A stretch of 17,514 bases of DNA from JBFJVZ01 sp041623895 (GCA_041623895.1 JBFJVZ010000118.1:1-17514); one strand, 5' to 3'; positions 6,926 to 15,683 are shown, counted from the first letter of the stretch. Notes: generated by a model from the sequence alone, not told the origin. Translations and numbers: made by a program.

Positions 6926-9900
6926 TCACTCTTTTGTAATCGTTTCATCCAGACTCAACAGAACTCGCGCGACGAGCGTCCAGGCGGCGTGCTCTTTGAT
7001 GTCGTGCGGTTGATTATCTGTGGCATCAACGATTTTCGCGGCATCGAGTTCCCCTTCTGCCAGCCGTTGCCGCTGTTTGTCGAGCAGTCCTTGGAGCGTG
7101 TCGACTTCGTCGGCATTTGGTGTGCGTGCAATGCAACAACGCATCGCGAAAATCAGTCGTGATTCATCGCTGTCGCCGCCATCCTTCAAAGTTCTCGCGG
7201 CCAGGGCGCGCGCGCACTCCATCGACAACGGTTCGTTCAAAGCGGTCAGCGCCTGCAGCGGCGTATTGGAACGATTGCGGCGAACACACGACACGTTGCC
7301 GGGGACTGCATCGAAGGTTTCCAGCATGGGATAGGGGACGCTGCGGAATCGGAAAGTGTAAAGCCCACGGCGATAACGATTTTGGCCGGTTTCTTCGTTC
7401 CAAGTTTTTGGACCGTAGCTGGCCGGCGGATCAAACAGAAACCGCGGTGCCGGCGGGTAGACCGATGGCCCGCCCAGTTTCTGGCAGAGCAAACCGCTGG
7501 CGGCGAGCGTGATATCGCGCACAATTTCCGCATCGACGCGAAACCTTGGACCGCGAGCGAGCAAGCGGTTGTAGGGATCACGTTGAAACAATTCGGGGGT
7601 GACGTGAGACGATTGCCGATAGGTTGCCGATGACGTGATCAAGCGATGGATATGTTTGAGACTCCAATCGTTGTCCATCAATTCAACCGCCAGCCAGTCC
7701 AGCAGTTGGGGATGCGAGGGCGGCGTGCCCTGAGAGCCAAGATCATCGCTGGTTTCGACAAGCCCGATCCCAAAATAAGCCTGCCAGATTCGATTGACGA
7801 TCGACCGCGCCGTTGTCGGCGACCGTTTATCAACCAGCCATCTAGCAAACGTCAGCCGGTCGGCATCCTGACTTTCGGGCAACGCATGCAGAAATCCCGG
7901 CACACCGGCCTGGACTTTCTTTTCAGGGCTAAGAAAGTCACCACGATGCAACACGAACGTTGTCTTCGGCTGGACTCGCTCCTCCAAGACAAGCTGTGTC
8001 GTGCCCTCCGGGTGTTGTTGCCACAACGCTTCGATCCGTGCGTTGGCGTCGGACCACTGTGCGACCGTTGAACGCCAGTAGCTGAAAACCGCAGCCTGTT
8101 GATCTGACGTTCGTATCTCCGCGGGTGTGTTGAGGATCTCGCGAACACGTTTGGGCACTGGGTCTGCGACAGGTGCATCCGCAGTCGTCAGTGAAAATCG
8201 ATAGCGGCCCATCAAACAATTGTGGTTGTCGTTATTATTCCAACCACCGTGAGCCATGTTGGGCTGAATGGTGATCAGCGTTCCCTGGGGGAAGCCAACC
8301 GGTTTTGCAAAGACAAACACCGCTTTACGAGGCTGATTGCGTCGACCGGGGTCGCTGTCCGTTGTCCAGGCGGTGTTGTTGTCGCCATCAATCGCAAACT
8401 CAATCGGCCCAGTGACTCGCTTGTCACCGTCTTTTGCCTGGATATTTTGAAGGTATTCCGGCTGATCTGACTTGGGCGGATTCACATCGGCCGTCGCTGA
8501 CACCAGTTTCACTTTGCTTTGCTTGGTTGGGTCATCTGCCGGGGCAACAAACACAGAGAACTCCGTGAGTGCTGCTGTTCCGCGGATTGATCGCCCGGGT
8601 CCGCGGCGCGGCAACTGCGGATGTGTCAGCAATTCCAAACGGATACCGGTGATTGCATCCGTCTTTGTCTGCATGACAAACTTCGGCGCCGAACTCTTGG
8701 GTGCATAGCTTTCGCTGATGATTGAAAAGTCATCCAGCACGCGAAACTTTTGACCTTCGTAGGGCAACTCGATTGGTTCCAGGACTTCCCACTCGCCGGC
8801 CGACCCTCGCGCCTCGTTTTCCCAGGCAGCCATTTTTTCCGGCCAGTCCGGCAAAGTACTCTTCAGTTCGGTTTCGATGTCAGCGATCTGTTTCAATAGT
8901 GCCAATCGTTGCTGCTGATCGCTTTCGGTAAAGACCGGGATGATGGCGTCATGCGTGTTATTCAAGAACGCGAACATCCGGTAATACTCTTGCTGGCTGA
9001 GCGGATCGTACTTGTGACTGTGACACTGTCCGCATTGCACGGTCAGTCCGAGCACGCTTTTGCCGATCGCATCGATGCGGTCAAACATCGCTTCCATACG
9101 AAACTGTTCCGGATCGGCCCCACCTTCCTCGTTGACCATCGAGTTGCGTAGGAAGCCGGTGGCCACAAGGCTGTGTTGTGTTGGCTGGGGCAACAGATCG
9201 CCGGCGATCTGATGAATGATGAATTCATCATAGGGCATGTCGCGATTGAAGGCATCGACGACCCAGTCCCGGTAAAACCACATGGCTCGCGGTTTGTCTT
9301 TTTCATAACCGTCCGAATCTGCGTAGCGGGCGGCGTCCAGCCAGATGCGAGCCCAGCGTTCACCAAAGTGTGGAGATTTCAGCAGTCGCTGAATCTGTTT
9401 GTCGTACGCCTCGGCTGATTGATCGGCCAGAAATGCATCGACCTCGTCGATCGATGGCGGCAGCCCGATCAGATCAAGACTCAGTCGCCGTAACCAGGTT
9501 GCTCGATCCGTTTGCTCCGCTGGAGTGAGTTGCTCACGCTGTAAACGCCGAAGCACAAATGCGTCCAGCGGATTGCGCACCCACTGCTCGTCTTGCAGCG
9601 ATGGAACGGGCGGACGGATTGGCGTCGCGAAGGCCCAGTGCAATTCATACGTTGCTCCTTGAGCGATCCATTGCTGCAGCAAATCGATTTCAGCCTTCGT
9701 CAACTGCTTGCCCGAATCGGGTGGCGGCATCAACTGATCCGCGTCGCCGGATGTGACGCGAGCAATCAACTCACTTTCCTCTGGCCGGCCCGGCACAATG
9801 GCCGCTTCCACTGCTGCCGCGGCGTCGTCAAGCCGCAAGTCGGCTTCGCGATGTTCTGGGTCGGGACCGTGGCAGAAAAAACACTTGTCGGACAAGATCG

Positions 9901-9997
9901 GGCGAATGTCGCGGGTAAAATCAACCGCCGCTTGTTCACCGCGCGCAGTAACTGCAACCAAAATGATCAAGGCGACGGAAACAAAACTGCGGATCAT
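6926..9997 (-). CDS. PSD1/DUF1549 cytochrome c protein A
   Basis: A large secreted planctomycete-specific protein of 1023 aa. It has a Sec signal (1-20), then a planctomycete-type cytochrome c domain with heme motif C39-F-F-C42-H43, a DUF1549 (PSCyt2) domain at about 139-345 containing a second CxxCH (C322-G-Q-C325-H326, in CHSHKYDP), a central module at about 430-620 with RVLDDFS, ITGIRLELL and EFSVFVAP stretches that looks like a discoidin/galactose-binding fold, and DUF1553 (PSD1) from about 712 (LTFARWLV, IVNRIWQAYFG, GSQGTPPSHP, LLDWLA). I chose the ATG at 9997 because it directly precedes the signal peptide; the frame stays open 54 codons further. It heads the minus-strand cluster and precedes DUF1501 A. 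It probably binds two hemes and a carbohydrate. The reaction is unknown. Confidence 0.92.
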   Translation of the reverse strand: MIRSFVSVALIILVAVTARGEQAAVDFTRDIRPILSDKCFFCHGPDPEHREADLRLDDAAAAVEAAIVPGRPEESELIARVTSGDADQLMPPPDSGKQLTKAEIDLLQQWIAQGATYELHWAFATPIRPPVPSLQDEQWVRNPLDAFVLRRLQREQLTPAEQTDRATWLRRLSLDLIGLPPSIDEVDAFLADQSAEAYDKQIQRLLKSPHFGERWARIWLDAARYADSDGYEKDKPRAMWFYRDWVVDAFNRDMPYDEFIIHQIAGDLLPQPTQHSLVATGFLRNSMVNEEGGADPEQFRMEAMFDRIDAIGKSVLGLTVQCGQCHSHKYDPLSQQEYYRMFAFLNNTHDAIIPVFTESDQQQRLALLKQIADIETELKSTLPDWPEKMAAWENEARGSAGEWEVLEPIELPYEGQKFRVLDDFSIISESYAPKSSAPKFVMQTKTDAITGIRLELLTHPQLPRRGPGRSIRGTAALTEFSVFVAPADDPTKQSKVKLVSATADVNPPKSDQPEYLQNIQAKDGDKRVTGPIEFAIDGDNNTAWTTDSDPGRRNQPRKAVFVFAKPVGFPQGTLITIQPNMAHGGWNNNDNHNCLMGRYRFSLTTADAPVADPVPKRVREILNTPAEIRTSDQQAAVFSYWRSTVAQWSDANARIEALWQQHPEGTTQLVLEERVQPKTTFVLHRGDFLSPEKKVQAGVPGFLHALPESQDADRLTFARWLVDKRSPTTARSIVNRIWQAYFGIGLVETSDDLGSQGTPPSHPQLLDWLAVELMDNDWSLKHIHRLITSSATYRQSSHVTPELFQRDPYNRLLARGPRFRVDAEIVRDITLAASGLLCQKLGGPSVYPPAPRFLFDPPASYGPKTWNEETGQNRYRRGLYTFRFRSVPYPMLETFDAVPGNVSCVRRNRSNTPLQALTALNEPLSMECARALAARTLKDGGDSDESRLIFAMRCCIARTPNADEVDTLQGLLDKQRQRLAEGELDAAKIVDATDNQPHDIKEHAAWTLVARVLLSLDETITKE

Positions 9998-10324
9998 GGC
10001 CAACTTTGGTCTACGGGAAGCACGTGAGCTTTCGGCGATCAATATCCCGCACGCGGGACGGTTCGGTTGAACGGAAAGCCTACTCCAAGGTAGCGTCGGA
10101 GTCTTGGACGCGGGCGCAGCGGTTTGGTACATTTTGACGCAGGGTGGCCGCCTTGCCAAAGATTCAAAGACAGATTCTTTCCCAGAAACTGCTCAGACAT
10201 TCGCGAGCGCCGCTGGCTAAGCTGATATCGTCGGCCATATGTGCCGTATCGCGCGACAGTTAGCATGATCATAATCTCTGTCCGAACCATCCCAATTCCC
10301 ACCACCGAACATAGACTGCCACTA
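9998..10324. promoter_or_regulatory. Divergent intergenic region between the two gene clusters
   Basis: This 327-bp stretch separates the minus-strand PSD1 A gene from the plus-strand SGNH hydrolase, so it must hold promoters for both directions unless they lie further upstream. Read in either direction it is open as N-terminal extensions of the flanking genes, but those lack signal-peptide logic. One short palindrome is visible at 10045-10058 (TCCCGC, two bases, GCGGGA), about 48 bp before the PSD1 A start, and could be an operator. I see no convincing -35/-10 pair. Confidence 0.4.
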
Positions 10325-11059
10325 ATGAAACGCCGATCCTTTCTTTCCACCGTTGCCGCCGCCGGAACAACCCTTTGCTTGGATCCACATCAAGCCTTTG
10401 CGGCAGACAAAGTCTCTCTCAGCAAAGGAGAGGTGATTCTGTTTCAAGGCGATTCAATCACCGATGCCGGCCGCAATAAGAAAAACCCGGTTGCCAACGA
10501 AGGACTCGGCCGCGGTTACCCGTCGCACATCGCCGCTTCACTGCATCGCGATTACCCGGATCTGGATCTGCAGATTCACAATCGCGGTATCTCGGGTAAC
10601 AAAGTGCCCGATCTGGACAAACGATGGGATCGGGATTGCATCGAAATCAAACCACAGATTCTGAGCATCTTGATCGGTGTGAATGACATCTGGCATAAGC
10701 TGAACGGGCGTTACGACGGAACGGCGGAAGTTTATCGCGACGGTTTTACGGCGTTGCTGGAGCGGACCAAGAAGGCATTGCCTTCGGTGACATTGGTGAT
10801 TTGCGAACCGTTTGTACTGATGAGTGGAACGGTCAAGCAGAACGAAGATAAATGGTTCCCTGAATTCGACACGCGTCGCAAATACGCGAAAGTCGTCTGC
10901 GACCAGGCCGGCGCGATCTGGGTGCCGTTTCAAGAGATGTTCGACGCTGCTGTCGCCGCAGGAACCAAACCCAGCGATCTTGCCAAGGACGGCGTGCATC
11001 CGACGCAAGAGGGTCACAAGCGAATGGCGGAAACCTGGCGTAAGACGGTGGGGGTCTAA
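10325..11059 (+). CDS. Tat-exported SGNH/GDSL hydrolase
   Basis: A predicted secreted esterase of the SGNH fold, 244 aa, probably removing acyl (for example acetyl) groups from a glycan. The Tat signal is KRRSFLSTVAAAGTT, with likely cleavage near AFAAD at about 27. The SGNH blocks are in order: block I FQGDSITDAG (nucleophile S44), block II NRGISGN (oxyanion G88), block III IGVND (N120) and block V DGVHPTQEGH (D222, H225). I chose the ATG at 10325, which directly precedes the Tat motif; the frame is open 28 codons upstream. No good Shine-Dalgarno is seen, as for several genes here. It is the first plus-strand gene, 114 bp before PSD1 B. Substrate is inferred only from the neighbourhood. Confidence 0.9.
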   Translation: MKRRSFLSTVAAAGTTLCLDPHQAFAADKVSLSKGEVILFQGDSITDAGRNKKNPVANEGLGRGYPSHIAASLHRDYPDLDLQIHNRGISGNKVPDLDKRWDRDCIEIKPQILSILIGVNDIWHKLNGRYDGTAEVYRDGFTALLERTKKALPSVTLVICEPFVLMSGTVKQNEDKWFPEFDTRRKYAKVVCDQAGAIWVPFQEMFDAAVAAGTKPSDLAKDGVHPTQEGHKRMAETWRKTVGV

Positions 11060-11110
11060 CCCGAATTCGTTGACGCTTAGAAAACGCCGCACTACGATGA
11101 ACGGCCTAAG

Positions 11111-11128
11111 GCCAGCATCTCTGCTGGC
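11111..11128. repeat. Small perfect hairpin, GCCAGCA/TGCTGGC
   Basis: Arms of 7 bp around a TCTC loop, in the 114-bp gap between the SGNH hydrolase and PSD1 B. A second stem (GCCAGG at 11152-11157 with CCTGGC at 11164-11169) ends 4 bases before the PSD1 B start codon. No T-tract follows, so I do not call a terminator. Attenuation, mRNA processing or a dispersed repeat are all possible. Confidence 0.55.
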
Positions 11129-11173
11129 GCGTATGCGCTCCCTCCAACTTCGCCAGGACGGGCCCTGGCTTTC

Positions 11174-14100
11174 ATGACAGCTATTCGACTCTCCATCGTT
11201 TTCGCGTCGCTAACGTTCCTAAGTGTTGCGGTTGCAGCAGATCCGACCGTGAACTTCAACCGCGACATCCGGCCGATATTGTCGGAGAACTGCTACTTCT
11301 GTCACGGACCCGACGAAAATGCGCGGCAAGCTGACTTGCGGCTCGACACCGAAGCGGGCGCGAAGGAGTTTGCCATCGAGCCCGGTGATCCCGACGCCAG
11401 CGAACTGGTTGCTCGCATTACGTCGGACGACCCCGATCAGGTCATGCCGCCTCCGGATTCCGAAAGATCCTTGAATGCCAGGCAAATCGAGCTGTTGAAG
11501 AGGTGGATTCAGCAGGGCGCCGCCTACCAAGGCCATTGGTCGTTCCTCTCTCCTCAACGTCCGTCGCCACCAGAGCTTGACGATCCCTCGGCGGCTAACA
11601 ACCAGATCGATCATTTCATCATCGCGCCGCTGGAAGCCAAAAGCATCAAGCCGGCCCCGCGGGCGACGCGGGAAACGCTGATTCGCCGCGCGACGTTCGA
11701 CTTGATCGGGCTGCCGCCAACGATCGAAGAAATTGACGCTTTCCTAACCGATGATGTATCTCCCGGCGCTTATTCGCGACTAATCGATCGGCTGTTGAAA
11801 CGTAAAGAGTTCGGCGAACGGATGGCATCCACGTGGCTGGATGCTGCCCGCTACAGCGACACCTATGGCTATCAAGTCGACCGCGACCGCTTTGTTTGGC
11901 CCTGGCGCGATTGGGTGATCAACGCGTTCAACAATAACATGCCTTACGATCAATTTTTGACGGAACAATTAGCCGGCGACCTGTTGCCCGGTGCAACTCG
12001 CGATCAGATTCTGGCAACGACCTTCAATCGCTTGCATCCGCAGAAGGTGGAAGGCGGCAGTGTGCCGGAAGAATTTCGCATCGAGTACGTTGCCGATCGA
12101 ACGCAAACGGTGGCCACGGCGCTGCTGGGCCTGACCTTTGAATGCTGTCGCTGCCACAGCCACAAGTACGACCCGTTGACGCAAACAGAGTATTACCAGT
12201 TGTCGTCCTTCTTCGACAACATCGACGAAGCTGGTTTGTATTCGTATTTTACTCAATCGGTGCCAACGCCCACGCTTAGTCTGCCAACGCCGGAGCAAGA
12301 AAAGTCGTTGCAAAGTCTGGGCAATCTTGTCCGCGAAGCAGAACAGAAATTGCACGATGCCTTTGACGATCGGACGCCGCATGCGGTGCAGTGGCTGGAA
12401 CAAGCGAACGAGATTGACGAGACAGATTTTTTTGCCAAGCCGATTGCTGCGCTCGACTTCGAGGACCAGGTAGCGGCTCCCAACGAATCGGTCCCGGGTG
12501 CGATTGGAAAAGCGATCCGGTTAACGGGAGACGACGCGGTCGGAACCAAAGTCGGTAACTTCCGTCGCTTTGATCCTTTTTCCGTTTCGCTGTGGATCAA
12601 GACACCAAACCACAAGGATCGCGCGGTGGTCTTTCATCGTTCGCGCGCCTGGACCGATGCTGCCAGCCGCGGTTATCAACTGCTGATTGAAGATGGCAAG
12701 CTGAACTGGTCACTGATCCATTTTTGGCCGGGCAACGCGATCAGCATTCGTACCGCCGACGCAATTCCGATTGACCAGTGGATACACGTGGTCGTTACCA
12801 ACGAAGGCTCAAGTGACGCCAGCGGCCTGGCTCTTTATATCAATGGCAAGCAAGCCGACACGGAAATCGTTCGCAACTCGCTGACCAAGAACATTACCGG
12901 CGGCGGCGGCGACAACATTGCCATTGGCGAAAGATTTCGCGATCGAGGCTTCAGCGGCGGCTCTGTCGACGAATTCCGCGTCTTCGATTGTCTGCTCACC
13001 GAATTGGAAGTGACGCGATTGGCCAATCGTGACTTGGTGCCCTGGATCAAAGAAATTGGCAATCTCGAATTCAGTCGGAGTGTTTTGCTGAGCGAGCACT
13101 ATTTGCGACGGCACGATCCGGTCATCGACCAGCGGCGAAAGGATCTGCGAAAAGCTCGTGAGCAACTCTGCAAATTGCAGGACTCGCTGAAAGAGATCAT
13201 GGTGATGCGCGAGATGGACACGCGGCGGCAAACCTACTTTCTCAACCGCGGTGCCTATGACAATCGGGGCGAAGCTGTGGCGCCGGAGACACCGGCCGTG
13301 TTGGGCACGCTGTCCGAGGATGCACCGAAAAACCGGCTCGGCCTGGCACAGTGGCTGACCCGCGCGGATCATCCGCTGACCAGTCGTGTTGCCGTCAATC
13401 GGCTGTGGCAGATCTGTTTCGGAGTTGGACTGGTTCGCACGCCGGAGGACTTTGGCAGTCAAGGTGAACCGCCCACGCATCCCGAATTGCTGGATTGGCT
13501 GGCCGTTGATCTGGTTGAGCATGGCTGGGACATGAAACGAGCGATCAAACAGATCATGATGTCGGCGACTTATCAGCAGGCGAGCCGCCATCCCGACGCA
13601 AATGTCGTCAAATCGGATCCCGAAAATCGAATGCTGGCGCGGTTTCCGTCTTATCGTTTGTCCGCGGAAATGCTGCGTGACAACGCACTGGCAATCAGTG
13701 GGCGATTGGTGGCCAAGATCGGCGGACCGCCGGTGCGGCCCTATGAATTGGAAGCTTCCTTCAAACCATCCAAACGCGATCAAGGTGAAGGTCTGTATCG
13801 GCGCAGTCTTTATACTTATTGGAAGCGAACCGGACCGGCACCGGCGATGATGGCGCTTGATGCGTCGAAGCGAGATGTTTGTCGCGTCAGAAGAGAACGC
13901 ACATCATCGCCGCTGCAGGCATTTGTGCTGTTGAACGGGCCTCAATATGTGGAAGCCGCCCGCGGCCTGGCCGAACAACTCACCAAAGCGAGCGAGGATG
14001 ACGGACAGGTATTGCAGAATGCTTTTCGGCGATTGACCAGCCGGCGGGCCAGCGACGAGGAGCTTGCGGTGCTGAGGGAGTTATTAAAAAAACAGCGTGA

Positions 14101-14251
14101 CTACTTTTCCCAAGACACCAAACGAACGAAGGATTTCTTGAGTGTGGGTGACGCGCCCGCCGACGCAACGATCGATCCCGTGCGATTGGCGGCGACCACC
14201 GTGGTGATCTCGACGCTGATGAACTTTGACGAATGTGTGATGAAACGATGA
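11174..14251 (+). CDS. PSD1/DUF1549 cytochrome c protein B with LamG-like module
   Basis: A large secreted protein of 1025 aa, paralogous to protein A. It has a Sec signal (1-22), a planctomycete cytochrome c domain with C40-Y-F-C43-H44, and a DUF1549 domain from about 140 to 350 with a second heme motif C324-C-R-C327-H328 (in CHSHKYDP). A LamG/concanavalin A-like jelly roll lies at about 425-616, marked by FSVSLWIKTP, QWIHVVVT, LALYINGKQAD, NIAIGERF and GSVDEFRVFD. DUF1553 follows from about 722 (LAQWLTRADHP, AVNRLWQICFG, GSQGEPPTHPELLDWLA). The LamG module replaces the discoidin-like module of protein A, which suggests a different glycan target. Translation begins 4 bases after a small stem with no visible Shine-Dalgarno. 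Its TGA overlaps the ATG of DUF1501 B. Function beyond heme and carbohydrate binding is unknown. Confidence 0.93.
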   Translation: MTAIRLSIVFASLTFLSVAVAADPTVNFNRDIRPILSENCYFCHGPDENARQADLRLDTEAGAKEFAIEPGDPDASELVARITSDDPDQVMPPPDSERSLNARQIELLKRWIQQGAAYQGHWSFLSPQRPSPPELDDPSAANNQIDHFIIAPLEAKSIKPAPRATRETLIRRATFDLIGLPPTIEEIDAFLTDDVSPGAYSRLIDRLLKRKEFGERMASTWLDAARYSDTYGYQVDRDRFVWPWRDWVINAFNNNMPYDQFLTEQLAGDLLPGATRDQILATTFNRLHPQKVEGGSVPEEFRIEYVADRTQTVATALLGLTFECCRCHSHKYDPLTQTEYYQLSSFFDNIDEAGLYSYFTQSVPTPTLSLPTPEQEKSLQSLGNLVREAEQKLHDAFDDRTPHAVQWLEQANEIDETDFFAKPIAALDFEDQVAAPNESVPGAIGKAIRLTGDDAVGTKVGNFRRFDPFSVSLWIKTPNHKDRAVVFHRSRAWTDAASRGYQLLIEDGKLNWSLIHFWPGNAISIRTADAIPIDQWIHVVVTNEGSSDASGLALYINGKQADTEIVRNSLTKNITGGGGDNIAIGERFRDRGFSGGSVDEFRVFDCLLTELEVTRLANRDLVPWIKEIGNLEFSRSVLLSEHYLRRHDPVIDQRRKDLRKAREQLCKLQDSLKEIMVMREMDTRRQTYFLNRGAYDNRGEAVAPETPAVLGTLSEDAPKNRLGLAQWLTRADHPLTSRVAVNRLWQICFGVGLVRTPEDFGSQGEPPTHPELLDWLAVDLVEHGWDMKRAIKQIMMSATYQQASRHPDANVVKSDPENRMLARFPSYRLSAEMLRDNALAISGRLVAKIGGPPVRPYELEASFKPSKRDQGEGLYRRSLYTYWKRTGPAPAMMALDASKRDVCRVRRERTSSPLQAFVLLNGPQYVEAARGLAEQLTKASEDDGQVLQNAFRRLTSRRASDEELAVLRELLKKQRDYFSQDTKRTKDFLSVGDAPADATIDPVRLAATTVVISTLMNFDECVMKR

Positions 14252-15678
14252 GCACCAACCAACTTTTCCAGCAAGCACGGCGTGATTTTCTTGCCGGTTC
14301 CGGGATCGGGCTGGGCGCGATGGCGCTCAGTCAACTGATGCAGTCGGAAGCACAGGGAGCGGTCGCGAGCGGCGTGATGCGAGGCTTTCATCATCCCCCC
14401 AAAGCCAAACGGGTGATCTATTTGTTTCAGTCCGGCGCCCCATCGCAAATGGACTTGCTGGATTACAAACCTTTGCTGAACGAAAAGCACGGAACTGAAT
14501 TACCCGACGAAGTTCGCATGGGCCAGCGGCTAACGGGAATGAGCGGTAATCAATCCAGCCTGCCGCTGGTGGGATCGCCCTACAAGTTCACTCAACACGG
14601 CAGCGGCGGGACCTGGTTCAGCGACCTGCTGCCGCACACGGCGAAGATCGCTGATGACTTGTGTGTCGTAAAATCGACTTTCACCGAAGCGATCAACCAC
14701 GGCCCGGGCGTTACATTTCTGCAAACGGGCAGCATGTTTCCCGGCCGGCCCAGCATGGGTGCCTGGCTGGACTACGGTCTGGGCAGCGAGAACGAAAACC
14801 TGCCCGCCTTTGTCGTGATGGTGACTAAAGGCAAAGGCGGCCAGCCCCTGGTGTCGCGGCTTTGGGGAAGCGGTTTCTTGCCCAGCCGACATCAAGGTGT
14901 GCGATTCCGCAGCGGCAAAGACCCGGTGTTGTATCTCAGTAACCCCGATGGAATCGATGCGGAGAGCCGACGATCGGCGATGGATGCGCTTGGCCGGTTG
15001 CATCATTTGAAATTGCAAAGCGATGCCGATCCGCACGTGGAGACGCGGATTGCGCAGTACGAGTTGGCTTACCGGATGCAATCTTCGATCCCCGAGGCGA
15101 CCGATCTTGCGGATGAACCCGATTATGTTTTCGATGAGTATGGGAAAGACGCCAGGAACCCCGGTACCTTTGCTGCCAACTGCTTGCTGGCACGGCGCCT
15201 GGCTGAACGCGGCGTGCGTTTCATCCAACTTTATCATCAAGGTTGGGATCACCACGGCAACTTGCCCAAAGGCTTGCCGGTTCAATGTCGTGAAACCGAT
15301 CAGGCCTCAGCGGCGCTGGTGAATGATCTACGCCGCCGCGGTCTGTTGAAAGACACGCTGGTGGTTTGGGGCGGCGAATTCGGTCGCACGAACTATTGCC
15401 AAGGCAAATTGACCGGCAACAATTTCGGCCGCGACCATCATCCCCGTTGCTTCAGCATTTGGATGGCCGGCGGTGGGGTTAAAGGCGGATTCAGTTACGG
15501 CCAGACCGACCCGTATGGTTACAACATCGTCGAGAATCCGGTGCACGTTCACGATCTGCAAGCAACGATCTTGCACTTGCTGGGGATTGACCACGAACGA
15601 TTGACCTTTAAATATCAGGGCCGCCAATTCCGACTGAGCGACGTCCACGGGCACGGGGTGCACGAGTTGTTGGCATAA
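14248..15678 (+). CDS. DUF1501 protein B, Tat-exported
   Basis: A DUF1501 protein of 476 aa, paralogous to protein A. The Tat motif is ARRDFLAGSGIGLGAMALS. Family landmarks are YLFQSGAPSQMDLLDYKP near 56, NCLLARRLAERGVRF near 310, VVWGGEFGRTNYCQG at about 371-385, GRDHHPRCFSIWMAGGGVKG, and DLQATILHLLGIDHERL near the C-terminus. GEFGRT here is followed by NYCQG where A has PMVQG. I chose ATG 14248 over an in-frame ATG five codons upstream because it forms a 4-base ATGA overlap with the PSD1 B stop (14249-14251) and directly precedes the Tat signal. The overlap implies coupled translation and a close functional link. It may act as a metal-dependent hydrolase of the alkaline phosphatase fold; this is unproven. 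Confidence 0.92.
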   Translation: MSTNQLFQQARRDFLAGSGIGLGAMALSQLMQSEAQGAVASGVMRGFHHPPKAKRVIYLFQSGAPSQMDLLDYKPLLNEKHGTELPDEVRMGQRLTGMSGNQSSLPLVGSPYKFTQHGSGGTWFSDLLPHTAKIADDLCVVKSTFTEAINHGPGVTFLQTGSMFPGRPSMGAWLDYGLGSENENLPAFVVMVTKGKGGQPLVSRLWGSGFLPSRHQGVRFRSGKDPVLYLSNPDGIDAESRRSAMDALGRLHHLKLQSDADPHVETRIAQYELAYRMQSSIPEATDLADEPDYVFDEYGKDARNPGTFAANCLLARRLAERGVRFIQLYHQGWDHHGNLPKGLPVQCRETDQASAALVNDLRRRGLLKDTLVVWGGEFGRTNYCQGKLTGNNFGRDHHPRCFSIWMAGGGVKGGFSYGQTDPYGYNIVENPVHVHDLQATILHLLGIDHERLTFKYQGRQFRLSDVHGHGVHELLA

Positions 15679-15683
15679 CGAGG

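Noticed and set aside
2944..10044. The 11-mer GGCGATCAATA upstream of both the DUF1579-like gene and PSD1 A
   Set aside because: Matches of this length are expected by chance many times in 17.5 kb; distances to the start codons differ (about 23 and 37 bp).
9998..10159. 54-codon N-terminal extension of PSD1 A
   Set aside because: It would bury the signal peptide; the internal ATG at 9997 directly precedes a clear Sec signal.
12809..13783. A 324-codon minus-strand open frame opposite PSD1 B
   Set aside because: Antisense shadow of the LamG/DUF1553 coding region with no domain evidence.
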